The notes beneath the pieces were generated by a model. That model saw only the letters and a program-made list of their open reading frames with translations. It did no database searches and was not told the origin of the DNA. 5,223 nt of DNA. Origin: an uncultured Desulfovibrionaceae bacterium (lineage in GTDB: Bacteria; Desulfobacterota; Desulfovibrionia; Desulfovibrionales; Desulfovibrionaceae). The DNA lies in assembly GCA_947074125.1 (NCBI GenBank), contig CAMTOM010000133.1, forward strand, positions 1 to 5,223, in the 5' to 3' direction. The translations under genes and the position numbers were made by a program. This document shows positions 1 through 5,174 of the stretch, in pieces. Every line of letters begins with the position of its first letter. Position 1 is the first letter of the stretch.

Positions 1-47
1 AGGGGATTCAATTCCCTGCCAGGGGGTCTGGGGGACAGCGTCCCCCA
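1..47. repeat. Tandem hairpin element, Desulfovibrio-like intergenic repeat
   Basis: Two adjacent hairpins are visible. Bases 1-7 (AGGGGAT) pair with 11-17 (ATTCCCT, one G-T wobble) around a three-base loop. Bases 29-36 (TGGGGGAC) pair perfectly with 40-47 (GTCCCCCA) around AGC. The bases between them can form competing pairs: CCCT 14-17 with AGGG 21-24, and CCAG 19-22 with CTGG 28-31. Neither strand has a proper T-run after the second stem, so a classical rho-independent terminator is not clear. The element probably lies after a gene that ends left of the window and may act as a 3'-end stabiliser or terminator for it. From memory, similar G-run/C-run elements are scattered between genes in Desulfovibrio-type genomes; I could not check this. 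Confidence 0.55.
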
Positions 48-93
48 ATTCTTCCCATCCCATCCCAATAATTGCCCCCAGTTCTTCCCATCC
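42..93. repeat. Imperfect 19-base direct repeat, offset 33
   Basis: CCCCCAATTCTTCCCATCC at 42-60 recurs at 75-93 with one A-to-G change. Between the copies the pentamer CATCC is itself tandemly repeated (56-65). The first copy shares its C-run with the right arm of the 29-47 hairpin, while the second copy has no matching G-run nearby. This looks like a partial duplication of the flank of the hairpin element. From 94 to 223 I see no gene, no RNA gene and no confident promoter, so this stretch is the untranslated upstream region of asd. Confidence 0.6.
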
Positions 94-223
94 TCTACTA
101 TTGTGGGCTATGTACTTTCTGTGCGATGCGTTATATATTCTAGTGCTTGAGTGCGTAGCGTCGCAGTCGAATTGGTGCTTGTGTTATTTCTGCGGTATTG
201 CGGGCGTGCTCGGATCAACCACT

Positions 224-229
224 AAGGAG
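224..229 (+). promoter_or_regulatory. Ribosome binding site that fixes the asd start
   Basis: AAGGAG lies 10 bases before the ATG at 240. The frame is also open back to a TTG at 198 and contains an ATG at 231. The TTG has no such site, and the 231 ATG sits only one base after AAGGAG. The 240 start also places the protein just before its nucleotide-binding strand, as is usual for the family. Confidence 0.8.
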
Positions 230-239
230 AATGAGGGAT

Positions 240-1295
240 ATGTCTCGGAGTCTGACTGTTGCTGTATGTGGCGCTACTGGCGCTGTAGGTCGTGAGATGC
301 TTAAGACGCTTCATGAGCGTGAGTTTCCTGCGACCAGTATTATTCCACTTGCTTCTTCACGTTCTGTGGGCATGAAGGTGCCGTATGGGGAAGATGTGGA
401 GCTTGTTGTACGCGAGTTAAAGGAAGATTCTTTTGAAGGTGTTGATCTGGCACTTTTTTCTGCGGGTGGTGGTACCTCGCTGAAGTTCGCGCCTCATGCT
501 GTGGCGGCGGGCTGCGTGGTTGTGGATAATTCTGCAGCTTGGCGAATGGATGAGCGTTGTCCTTTGGTGGTACCGGAGGTGAATGCGGATCATCTTGAGG
601 AGCACAGGGGTATTATTGCCAATCCTAATTGTTCCACAATACAGATGGTAGTGGCATTGAAGCCTTTGCATGATGCTGCGAAGATTCGGCGTATTGTTGT
701 TTCTACGTATCAGGCGGTTTCCGGTACAGGTCAGAAGGCTATCAATGAGTTGGAGACACAGGTACGCCAGTTGTTCAGTATGCGTGATCCTGAAGTGAAT
801 GTATATCCGCACCGCATTGCTTTTAATGTTTTGCCCCATATCGATGTTTTTCTTGAGAATGACTATACGAAAGAAGAAATGAAGATGGTGCATGAGACGG
901 TGAAGATTTTTGCTGATCCGTCAGTAAAGGTAACGGCGACATGTGTGCGTGTACCTGTGTTTTATGGTCATGCTGAGTCTGTGAATATTGAGACCGAGAA
1001 GAAGATTACGCCCAGGGATGCGCGTGCCATTTTGGCTACAGCGCCAGGCGTGCAGCTTTATGACAATCCACAGGAGAAGATGTATCCCATGCCGCTGGAT
1101 GCTGCTGGCGAGGATATGACATTTGTGGGTCGCATTCGTGAGGACGAGACAATTCCCAACGGTCTGAACTTGTGGATTGTTGCGGATAACATTCGCAAAG
1201 GGGCGGCCTTAAATGCCGTACAGGTAGCTGAGGAGCTTTTGCGGCGTGATTTGTTGCGCGTACCTGATGCGGATCGTGATCTCTTTCTGGATTAA
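240..1295 (+). CDS. asd: Aspartate-semialdehyde dehydrogenase
   Basis: This enzyme makes L-aspartate 4-semialdehyde from aspartyl phosphate using NADPH. It is the branch step of the aspartate pathway toward lysine, diaminopimelate, threonine and methionine, and acts in the cytoplasm. The 351-residue product has the normal family length. The N-terminal dinucleotide-binding loop is GATGAVG (11-17), followed by SAGGGTS (74-80). The catalytic cysteine is Cys131 in NPNCST, with the conserved Gln158 in TYQAVSGTGQ. The substrate-binding arginine (Arg237) and general-base histidine (His244) lie in RVPVFYGH (237-244). The C-terminal segment with NGLNLWIVADNIRKGAALN is intact. The extended dimerisation region resembles the Gram-positive-type ASADH branch more than the E. 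coli type; that is inference from motifs. The gene is followed directly by its own terminator, so it probably forms a single transcription unit or the end of one. No frameshift or missing residue was seen. Confidence 0.96.
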   Translation: MSRSLTVAVCGATGAVGREMLKTLHEREFPATSIIPLASSRSVGMKVPYGEDVELVVRELKEDSFEGVDLALFSAGGGTSLKFAPHAVAAGCVVVDNSAAWRMDERCPLVVPEVNADHLEEHRGIIANPNCSTIQMVVALKPLHDAAKIRRIVVSTYQAVSGTGQKAINELETQVRQLFSMRDPEVNVYPHRIAFNVLPHIDVFLENDYTKEEMKMVHETVKIFADPSVKVTATCVRVPVFYGHAESVNIETEKKITPRDARAILATAPGVQLYDNPQEKMYPMPLDAAGEDMTFVGRIREDETIPNGLNLWIVADNIRKGAALNAVQVAEELLRRDLLRVPDADRDLFLD

Positions 1296-1302
1296 GTAAT
1301 GG

Positions 1303-1336
1303 GGCGAAGATTCCGTATGGGGCTTCGCCTTTTTTT
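1303..1336 (+). terminator. Rho-independent terminator after asd
   Basis: GGCGAAG (1303-1309) pairs with CTTCGCC (1323-1329). The stem continues, with A1310 bulged, as TTCC (1311-1314) against GGGG (1319-1322), closing a GTAT loop. Seven T residues (1330-1336) follow immediately. It lies 7 bases after the asd stop codon and separates asd from the aminotransferase gene. Confidence 0.9.
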
Positions 1337-1377
1337 GTGAGTGAATTGTTACACGTTGTGCAGGAGAATGGGAAAGG

Positions 1378-2316
1378 ATGAAAGCTTCTTCGTTTGACGC
1401 CTATCTTGAAAGAATGCTGCAAGCGCCGCGTCCTGGTAGTGAGCATGTACTGGCATTTTATGAACATCGGGTTGGAGCCATAGGGACGGATGCGCGTCTT
1501 TTGCTGGCTCCTTTGGATGATCATCTTTGTCATCGTGGTGATGGTGTATTTGAAACGATTACGGCTCGTCAGGGGCGTTTGTTTCAGTTGGATGCCCATC
1601 TGGAGCGGATGCGCAATTCTGCTGCTGGTCTGACATTGACGCCTCCCTGTTCGTGGGATGAAATTCGGGAGCGCATCATAGATGTAGCGCGTGCTGCTGC
1701 CCGTCCTGAGCTTGGCATTCGTGTACTTATTGGGCGTGGGCCTGGTGGATTTGGCATAGCGCCTTCTGAGTGTCCACAGGCGAGTTTGTATATAATAGCC
1801 ATGCACTCTGCGCCGCCATCTCGTGAGAAGTACGAACGCGGTTTAACGGCATTTCGCAGTGCGATTCCTGCGAAGCAGGAATATCTGGCGCGCATCAAGA
1901 ACACCAATTACCTGCCCAACGTCATGATGGCAGAAGAGGCACAGCAACGCGGTATGGATGTTGCGGTTTCTTTTGATACCAATGACTGTATTGCGGAGGC
2001 CGCCATAGCCAATGTATGTATTGTGGCGTCAGATGGCACGCTGGTATGTCCTGAGTTTCGTCATTCATTGCCAGGCACAACGGTTTTGCGTGCCATGGAA
2101 GTAGCCGCACAGCGTATGCCAACGGCATTTCGTGCCATTCCTGCTGCTGAAATAGCCACCGCACGTGAGATGCTTCTTTTCAGCAGTACGCCGCTTTGTA
2201 TGGGCATTACGCATTTTGACGGCAATCCCATCGGCAATGGCAAAACAGGGGAGACAGCGCACTGGCTTGCAGAGCGTTTGTTGGAATGTATGTTAGCTGA
2301 GGGAACTCCTTTTTAG
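1378..2316 (+). CDS. Class IV PLP-dependent aminotransferase (PabC/Dat/IlvE fold)
   Basis: The product is a 312-residue cytoplasmic fold-type IV PLP enzyme. The N-terminal domain carries RGDGVFETI (53-61) followed by HLERMRNSA (74-82), the signature of this class. The PLP-binding lysine is Lys174 in RIKNTNYLPNVM. The cofactor-contacting glutamate is Glu207 in IAEAAIANV, followed by the phosphate-binding PGTTVLR (232-238) and the C-terminal SSTPLCMGIT (269-278). Members include 4-amino-4-deoxychorismate lyase (PabC, folate), D-amino-acid transaminase and branched-chain aminotransferase, and motifs alone do not separate them. The DDHLCHRGDGVFET block resembles, from memory, the plant D-amino-acid transaminase/ADC-lyase group more than IlvE. 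The start is supported by AGGAG at 1362-1366, 11 bases upstream. The roughly 30-residue N-terminal extension before the core is longer than in PabC. It lies 49 bases before the TtuA-like gene with no strong terminator between. Confidence 0.9.
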   Translation: MKASSFDAYLERMLQAPRPGSEHVLAFYEHRVGAIGTDARLLLAPLDDHLCHRGDGVFETITARQGRLFQLDAHLERMRNSAAGLTLTPPCSWDEIRERIIDVARAAARPELGIRVLIGRGPGGFGIAPSECPQASLYIIAMHSAPPSREKYERGLTAFRSAIPAKQEYLARIKNTNYLPNVMMAEEAQQRGMDVAVSFDTNDCIAEAAIANVCIVASDGTLVCPEFRHSLPGTTVLRAMEVAAQRMPTAFRAIPAAEIATAREMLLFSSTPLCMGITHFDGNPIGNGKTGETAHWLAERLLECMLAEGTPF

Positions 2317-2327
2317 GAGAGCGTAGC

Positions 2328-2369
2328 GTGCATGGGCATAAACAGAATACTACAATAAGGTTTGTATGA
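2328..2369 (+). other. Possible 13-codon leader ORF coupled to the TtuA-like gene
   Basis: A GTG at 2328 lies 8 bases after a perfect AGGAG (2315-2319), which overlaps the aminotransferase stop codon. It opens a 13-codon frame (MHGHKQNTTIRFV) ending at TGA 2367-2369, so the stop overlaps the next gene's start as ATGA. The TtuA-like gene itself has only a weak AAGG site (2357-2360). Reading this mini-ORF could deliver ribosomes to the downstream start. It is very short and the codons show no protein family, so a chance arrangement is quite possible. A small CTCCT/AGGAG stem (2306-2310 with 2315-2319, TTTT loop) could mask the site. Confidence 0.25.
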
Positions 2370-3265
2370 AATGTAAAATATGCAAAGCTCCGGCACAGGT
2401 GGCCTTACGTGCGCATAATGCCGGATTTTGCCGAGAGTGTTATTTACGTTTTTTCAGTCGTCAGGTGAGTAAGGGGATTGAGGGGCAGAAGCTTTTCACC
2501 CGTGAGGATTCCGTACTGGTGGCGCTTTCTGGCGGCAAGGATTCGCTTGCGTTAATGCTTGAGCTTTCGCGTCAGGGGTACCGTGTAACGGGTTTGCATA
2601 TTGATCTGGCGATTCCGGTATCTTCAGCGGCGGCGCGTGCTGTTGTGGAGCGTTTTTGTGCGAAGCATGAGCTGCCTTTGATTATCAAGGACATGGCAGA
2701 GGAGGGGATGCCCATTCCGCTGGTGAAGGAGCGTTTACGCCGCCCCATCTGTTCTGCCTGTGGCAAGATCAAGCGTTACTGGTTTAACAAGACGGCGCTG
2801 GATATGGGTTTTTCTGCCTTGGCGACAGGTCACAATCTGGATGATGAGGTAGCGCGTCTTTTCAGCAATACCATTCGCTGGGACACCGCGTATCTTTCTG
2901 ACCAGGGGCCGCTTTTGGAGGGTGAGGACGGTTTTGCGCGCAAGGTCAAGCCGTTATGGCGTCTGACAGAATTTGAGACGGCAAACTATGCGTTTTTGAT
3001 GGGCATTGAACATCATTATGCGCCCTGTCCGTATAGTGCTGGTGCGAGTTTCACCATACACAAGCATTTATGGCAGGGGCTTGAGGAGGCGATGCCCGGG
3101 CGCAAGCTTGATTTTTATCAGGGTTTTCTGGAGCGTGGTCGTCCTGTGTTTGCCCGTCGTGAGGCGGAAGAGGGCGTTACGCTGCATCCGTGTTCGCAGT
3201 GTGGCTATCCGACATCTGCTGCGGATTTGTGTGGTATTTGCCGTATTCGTGATGCAGTGAAGTAG
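2366..3265 (+). CDS. TtuA/Ncs6-type tRNA 2-thiolation PP-loop ATPase
   Basis: The 299-residue protein has the layout of the TtuA/Ncs6 tRNA thiolation group. An N-terminal zinc finger (Cys3, Cys6, Cys22, Cys25) is followed by an N-type ATP pyrophosphatase PP-loop SGGKDS (55-60). The catalytic core has Cys129 and Cys132 (CSAC), Lys136, the GHNLDDEV box (155-162) and Cys221 (PCPYS). A C-terminal zinc finger follows (Cys276, Cys279, Cys289, Cys292). In Thermus TtuA the equivalent three cysteines (130, 133, 222, from memory) hold a [4Fe-4S] cluster, and a lysine and aspartate nearby are essential; here they sit one residue earlier. Such enzymes adenylate a tRNA uridine and replace O2 with sulfur. 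The two flanking zinc fingers separate it from TtcA and TilS. The ATG at 2366 puts the first CxxC at residue 3, as expected. The target base cannot be read from the sequence, so no symbol is given. No TtuB-like sulfur carrier is in the window. Confidence 0.88.
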   Translation: MKCKICKAPAQVALRAHNAGFCRECYLRFFSRQVSKGIEGQKLFTREDSVLVALSGGKDSLALMLELSRQGYRVTGLHIDLAIPVSSAAARAVVERFCAKHELPLIIKDMAEEGMPIPLVKERLRRPICSACGKIKRYWFNKTALDMGFSALATGHNLDDEVARLFSNTIRWDTAYLSDQGPLLEGEDGFARKVKPLWRLTEFETANYAFLMGIEHHYAPCPYSAGASFTIHKHLWQGLEEAMPGRKLDFYQGFLERGRPVFARREAEEGVTLHPCSQCGYPTSAADLCGICRIRDAVK

Positions 3266-3278
3266 GGTGTATGCTGTT

Positions 3279-3333
3279 ATGCAGGGGAGTGCTTCTGATC
3301 TTGTGGTGATGGGGCGTTTCGCTGCATTTTTTT
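3279..3333 (+). terminator. Weak terminator candidate after the TtuA-like gene
   Basis: Seven T residues (3327-3333) follow ATGCAG (3279-3284) pairing with CTGCAT (3322-3327). A small inner hairpin, GGCG (3313-3316) with CGCT (3320-3323) around TTT, competes for the same arm. The long pairing leaves a 37-base loop, so the structure is poor despite the good T-run. It lies in the 113-base gap before the M24 gene and may partly end the upstream transcript. Confidence 0.3.
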
Positions 3334-3364
3334 ATTGATTCTGTACGGTGCAAAGATGTGAGTG

Positions 3365-3371
3365 AAAGGAG
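3365..3371 (+). promoter_or_regulatory. Ribosome binding site that fixes the M24 peptidase start
   Basis: AAAGGAG ends 7 bases before the ATG at 3379. An in-frame GTG at 3358 would add seven residues and place this site inside the coding region, but it has no ribosome binding site of its own. The ATG is therefore preferred. Confidence 0.8.
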
Positions 3372-3378
3372 CGGGGAA

Positions 3379-4449
3379 ATGCATGATGTTTACGCACAGC
3401 GGCGGGAGCGCCTGCGTCGTTTGATGCACGCGCACGGCATGGATGCCTTGATTGTGAGTCATGCCGCCAATCGTTTTTATCTTTCCGGTTTTGAATTGCA
3501 CGACCCGCAATGTAATGAGAGTGCGGGCAGGCTTGTGATTACGCGGGACGGTAATGACAAATTATGTACAGATGCCCGTTATCTTGATGCTGCACGTCGC
3601 TTATGGTCTGAGAAGGATATTTTTATTTATGGCGGTGATGGTGCCGTGCAGATGCGTTCACTTTTGCGTGAGCAGATAGGTGGGCGTATTGGTGTGGAAG
3701 CGTGCTGCGTGAGTATGGATTTTTATCGGCGGATAGCGTGTGGTCTTTCGCTAGAGGCGTGTGATGGTTTGGTGGAGGAGCTGCGTGTTATCAAGGACGC
3801 CGATGAAATCGCGTGTATGGAGCGTGCTTTTGCGGTAAATCATGCGCTCATGGACTGGCTTCCTGAACAGTGTGTGCCGCATCGTTATACGGAGAAGGAG
3901 CTGAGTTGGCTCATTGAGCGTTTTTTCCGTGAGCATGGCGCTTCTGAGCTGGCTTTTGCCAATATTGTGGCGGTGGGGTCCAATGGGGCTTTGCCGCATG
4001 CCATTCCAGATGATACGGTAATCGGCGAGAATGTGCCGCTTCTGATTGATGTGGGTTGTCGTGTGGATAGCTATTGTTCTGACCAGACACGCACCTTTTG
4101 GGTTGGTGATGCGCCCACATCTGTTTTTACTGAGACGCTGGAGCGGGTGCGAGGCGCGCAGGATGCGGCGATTGCGGGGATGCGCCCGGGTATGCTGGCA
4201 AGGGATGCGTATAGATTAGCCTATGCATCTTTTGAGAAAGCGGGTGTGGCGTCGGCGTTCACTCATGGGCTTGGGCATGGTGTGGGGCTTGAGACGCACG
4301 AAGCGCCGAGTGTGAACAGTCGCGCCACGACGGTATTGCGTCCGGGCATGGTGGTGACTGTTGAGCCAGGTTTGTATTATCCTGAGTGGGGTGGTGTGCG
4401 TTGGGAGTATGCGGTGCTGGTCACCGAGGATGGTGTTCGCTGCCTGTGA
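3379..4449 (+). CDS. M24 family metallopeptidase, Xaa-Pro aminopeptidase/dipeptidase type
   Basis: This is a probable cytoplasmic two-metal peptidase that removes or splits residues next to proline. The 356-residue product has the two-domain layout of the family: a creatinase-like N-terminal domain (about 1-125, with RFYLSGF at 33-39 and DARYLDAA at 65-72) and a pita-bread catalytic domain. All five metal ligands are visible: Asp224 (LIDVG), Asp235 (CSDQTRTF), His300 (THGLGHGVG), Glu329 (VEPGLYY) and Glu343. The accessory histidines His207 (PHAIP) and His307 (THEAP) are also present. The last ligand sits in RWEYAVLV, where relatives usually have RxEDxxLV, so the residue after the glutamate is Tyr rather than Asp. 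The protein stops soon after (TEDGVRCL), slightly short at the C-terminus. No signal peptide is seen. It could act as an aminopeptidase (PepP-like) or dipeptidase (PepQ-like); motifs do not decide. It is convergent with the minus-strand cluster. Confidence 0.92.
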   Translation: MHDVYAQRRERLRRLMHAHGMDALIVSHAANRFYLSGFELHDPQCNESAGRLVITRDGNDKLCTDARYLDAARRLWSEKDIFIYGGDGAVQMRSLLREQIGGRIGVEACCVSMDFYRRIACGLSLEACDGLVEELRVIKDADEIACMERAFAVNHALMDWLPEQCVPHRYTEKELSWLIERFFREHGASELAFANIVAVGSNGALPHAIPDDTVIGENVPLLIDVGCRVDSYCSDQTRTFWVGDAPTSVFTETLERVRGAQDAAIAGMRPGMLARDAYRLAYASFEKAGVASAFTHGLGHGVGLETHEAPSVNSRATTVLRPGMVVTVEPGLYYPEWGGVRWEYAVLVTEDGVRCL

Positions 4450-4668
4450 GGGGAATTCGACGAGGTGTGTAAGGTTGTATAGGCTAACACATATAGGTAA
4501 TATGATTATTTTTTAGTATATATTTATAAATCTATAAATATTGAAAAATAAATATATATAAATGCGTTTCAATAGTTAAAAATACACATTTTGCTGATAT
4601 TATAGGTAAATATTTAGTTGTTAATGTGTATTTTGTTTGCCGCTACGGGTTTATTTGGCATAACAACG
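4450..4668. other. AT-rich intergenic block between convergent genes
   Basis: No gene is seen here. Bases 4491-4640 contain only 25 G or C in 150, far below the flanking genes. TATAGG occurs three times (4478-4483, 4492-4497, 4601-4606), and the latter two extend to TATAGGTAA (4492-4500, 4601-4609). TATAAAT is repeated around 4524-4539. An imperfect stem TGTGTAAG/CTAACACA, with a run of six T some 15 bases or more downstream of it, may weakly terminate the M24 transcript, but the spacing is not canonical. Such composition is typical of the edge of acquired DNA or of a silenced or curved region; that is inference. Confidence 0.6.
4579..4634. repeat. 12-bp perfect inverted repeat, possible bidirectional terminator
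   Basis: AAAATACACATT (4579-4590) is the exact reverse complement of AATGTGTATTTT (4623-4634), separated by 32 bases. On the minus strand the second arm runs into TTTTT, so it could end the membrane-protein transcript whose stop codon lies at 4669-4671. The stem is A/T-rich and the loop long, so termination would be weak. A protein-binding site or DNA junction is an alternative. Confidence 0.45.
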
Positions 4669-5052
4669 CTAGAAGACCCCTGGCATACCGCCAGCAAGCA
4701 TGAGAAGAGTGACAACCAAGGCAAAGCGTTGGACAAAGAAAAATGCAATTGTCATAAGTAGCCAAAAAACAACATAGCCTCCGCCCTGTCTTTTTCTTTT
4801 GGGTAAGCGCTTTGAAGGTATCGCACATATCGTAAGAACGATAAGCAATCCAAATTGTAGAAGTGATACTGTGGCAATAAATATGAGAAAAGTATCGTCA
4901 GCACAAAAAAGCGCCGCGCACAGTATAATGACTATTGCACATAGCCACAAAATGAAATGAGGGCGATTATTAGTCTTAAAACTTTCAAAGTGTAAAAGAG
5001 CCATTATCAGGCACACTAATAGCGGAAAAGGCAGCGCTAGCATCTGGAACAT
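4669..5052 (-). CDS. Small four-helix membrane protein, unrecognised
   Basis: The 127-residue product is almost wholly hydrophobic and I do not recognise a family. Predicted membrane segments are about 5-22, 33-51, 54-78 and 93-121. The loop at 81-88 (KRLPKRKR) is strongly basic, so by the positive-inside rule it faces the cytoplasm. That places the 23-32 loop inside and both termini outside. Arg109 lies within the last helix, and the tail is GGMPGVF. The start at 5052 is chosen because GAGG (5059-5062) lies six bases upstream. The frame is open back to an ATG at 5130, but that start has no ribosome binding site and would add a hydrophilic stretch overlapping the signal-peptide ORF in another frame. 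Sampled G/C is low (22 of 60 at 4741-4800; 45 of 120 at 4861-4980). The start overlaps the end of the preceding ORF by 16 bases, suggesting coupled translation. Confidence 0.7.
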   Translation of the reverse strand: MFQMLALPFPLLVCLIMALLHFESFKTNNRPHFILWLCAIVIILCAALFCADDTFLIFIATVSLLQFGLLIVLTICAIPSKRLPKRKRQGGGYVVFWLLMTIAFFFVQRFALVVTLLMLAGGMPGVF

Positions 5053-5174
5053 AGTACGCCTCGTATCGAGTTGTATACTTCTAAAGCATCCTTCATAGAA
5101 GCGGCTCCTGCTGTCAGGGGTAGGGCGCATAGAATTACAAATATAGATAAAACGATTTTCACGCGCTCTACCAT
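5037..5174 (-). CDS. Short exported protein ORF with signal peptide, unrecognised
   Basis: This 45-codon frame begins at ATG 5174 (or GTG 5162, giving 41 residues) and ends at TAG 5037-5039. It reads as a good Sec signal peptide: a basic start (MVERVK), a hydrophobic core (IVLSIFVILCALPL, 7-20) and an AGA-A or GAA-S type cleavage region (22-26). A short charged mature part follows (MKDALEVYNSIRG, 27-39), then the C-terminal LCSRC. There is no lipobox. A mature peptide of about 20 residues ending in CxxC would be unusual. The ORF overlaps the gene before it by 7 bases and the membrane protein by 16, as expected in a compact operon. The membrane protein is in the -1 frame relative to it, so the two could instead be halves of one frameshifted gene, but no slippery heptamer is seen. 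The ribosome binding site is weak, so translation may depend on coupling. Confidence 0.5.
   Translation of the reverse strand: MVERVKIVLSIFVILCALPLTAGAASMKDALEVYNSIRGVLCSRC
5059..5062 (-). promoter_or_regulatory. Ribosome binding site of the membrane protein gene
   Basis: On the minus strand GAGG stands six bases before the ATG at 5052. It lies inside the preceding short ORF and supports the shorter 127-residue form over the 153-residue one. Confidence 0.55.

Noticed and set aside
111..139. Possible promoter with TATATT at 134-139 upstream of asd
   Set aside because: The -10-like hexamer is good, but the hexamer 17 bases upstream (TGTACT) does not resemble TTGACA and there is no extended -10, so it is not called.
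198..239. TTG-initiated 14-residue extension of asd
   Set aside because: No ribosome binding site before the TTG, and AAGGAG would fall inside the coding region. The added residues are not part of the dehydrogenase fold.
101..295. 64-codon plus-strand frame before and into asd
   Set aside because: Cysteine- and tryptophan-rich sequence without domain character; it overlaps the well-supported asd start in another frame and has no ribosome binding site.
1337..1377. Promoter for the aminotransferase gene in the gap after the asd terminator
   Set aside because: Only 41 bases are available and no paired -35/-10 hexamers are visible. Transcription may begin by read-through or from a promoter I cannot recognise.
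1036..1806. 256-codon minus-strand frame across the end of asd, the terminator and the aminotransferase
   Set aside because: It is the complement of two strongly supported genes and a terminator, with Arg/Thr/Pro/His-rich low-complexity composition.
2328..2356. TACAAT at 2351-2356 as a -10 for the TtuA-like gene
   Set aside because: The hexamer is good but the matching -35 position (GTGCAT) is poor, and the transcript would start almost at the start codon.
3006..3260. 84-codon plus-strand frame inside the TtuA-like gene
   Set aside because: Arg/Val-rich out-of-frame reading of the C-terminal zinc-finger region, whose cysteine spacing is conserved in the main frame.
5053..5130. N-terminal extension of the membrane protein to ATG 5130
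   Set aside because: The added 26 residues are hydrophilic, lack a ribosome site, and coincide with the signal-peptide ORF in another frame; GAGG supports the 5052 start.
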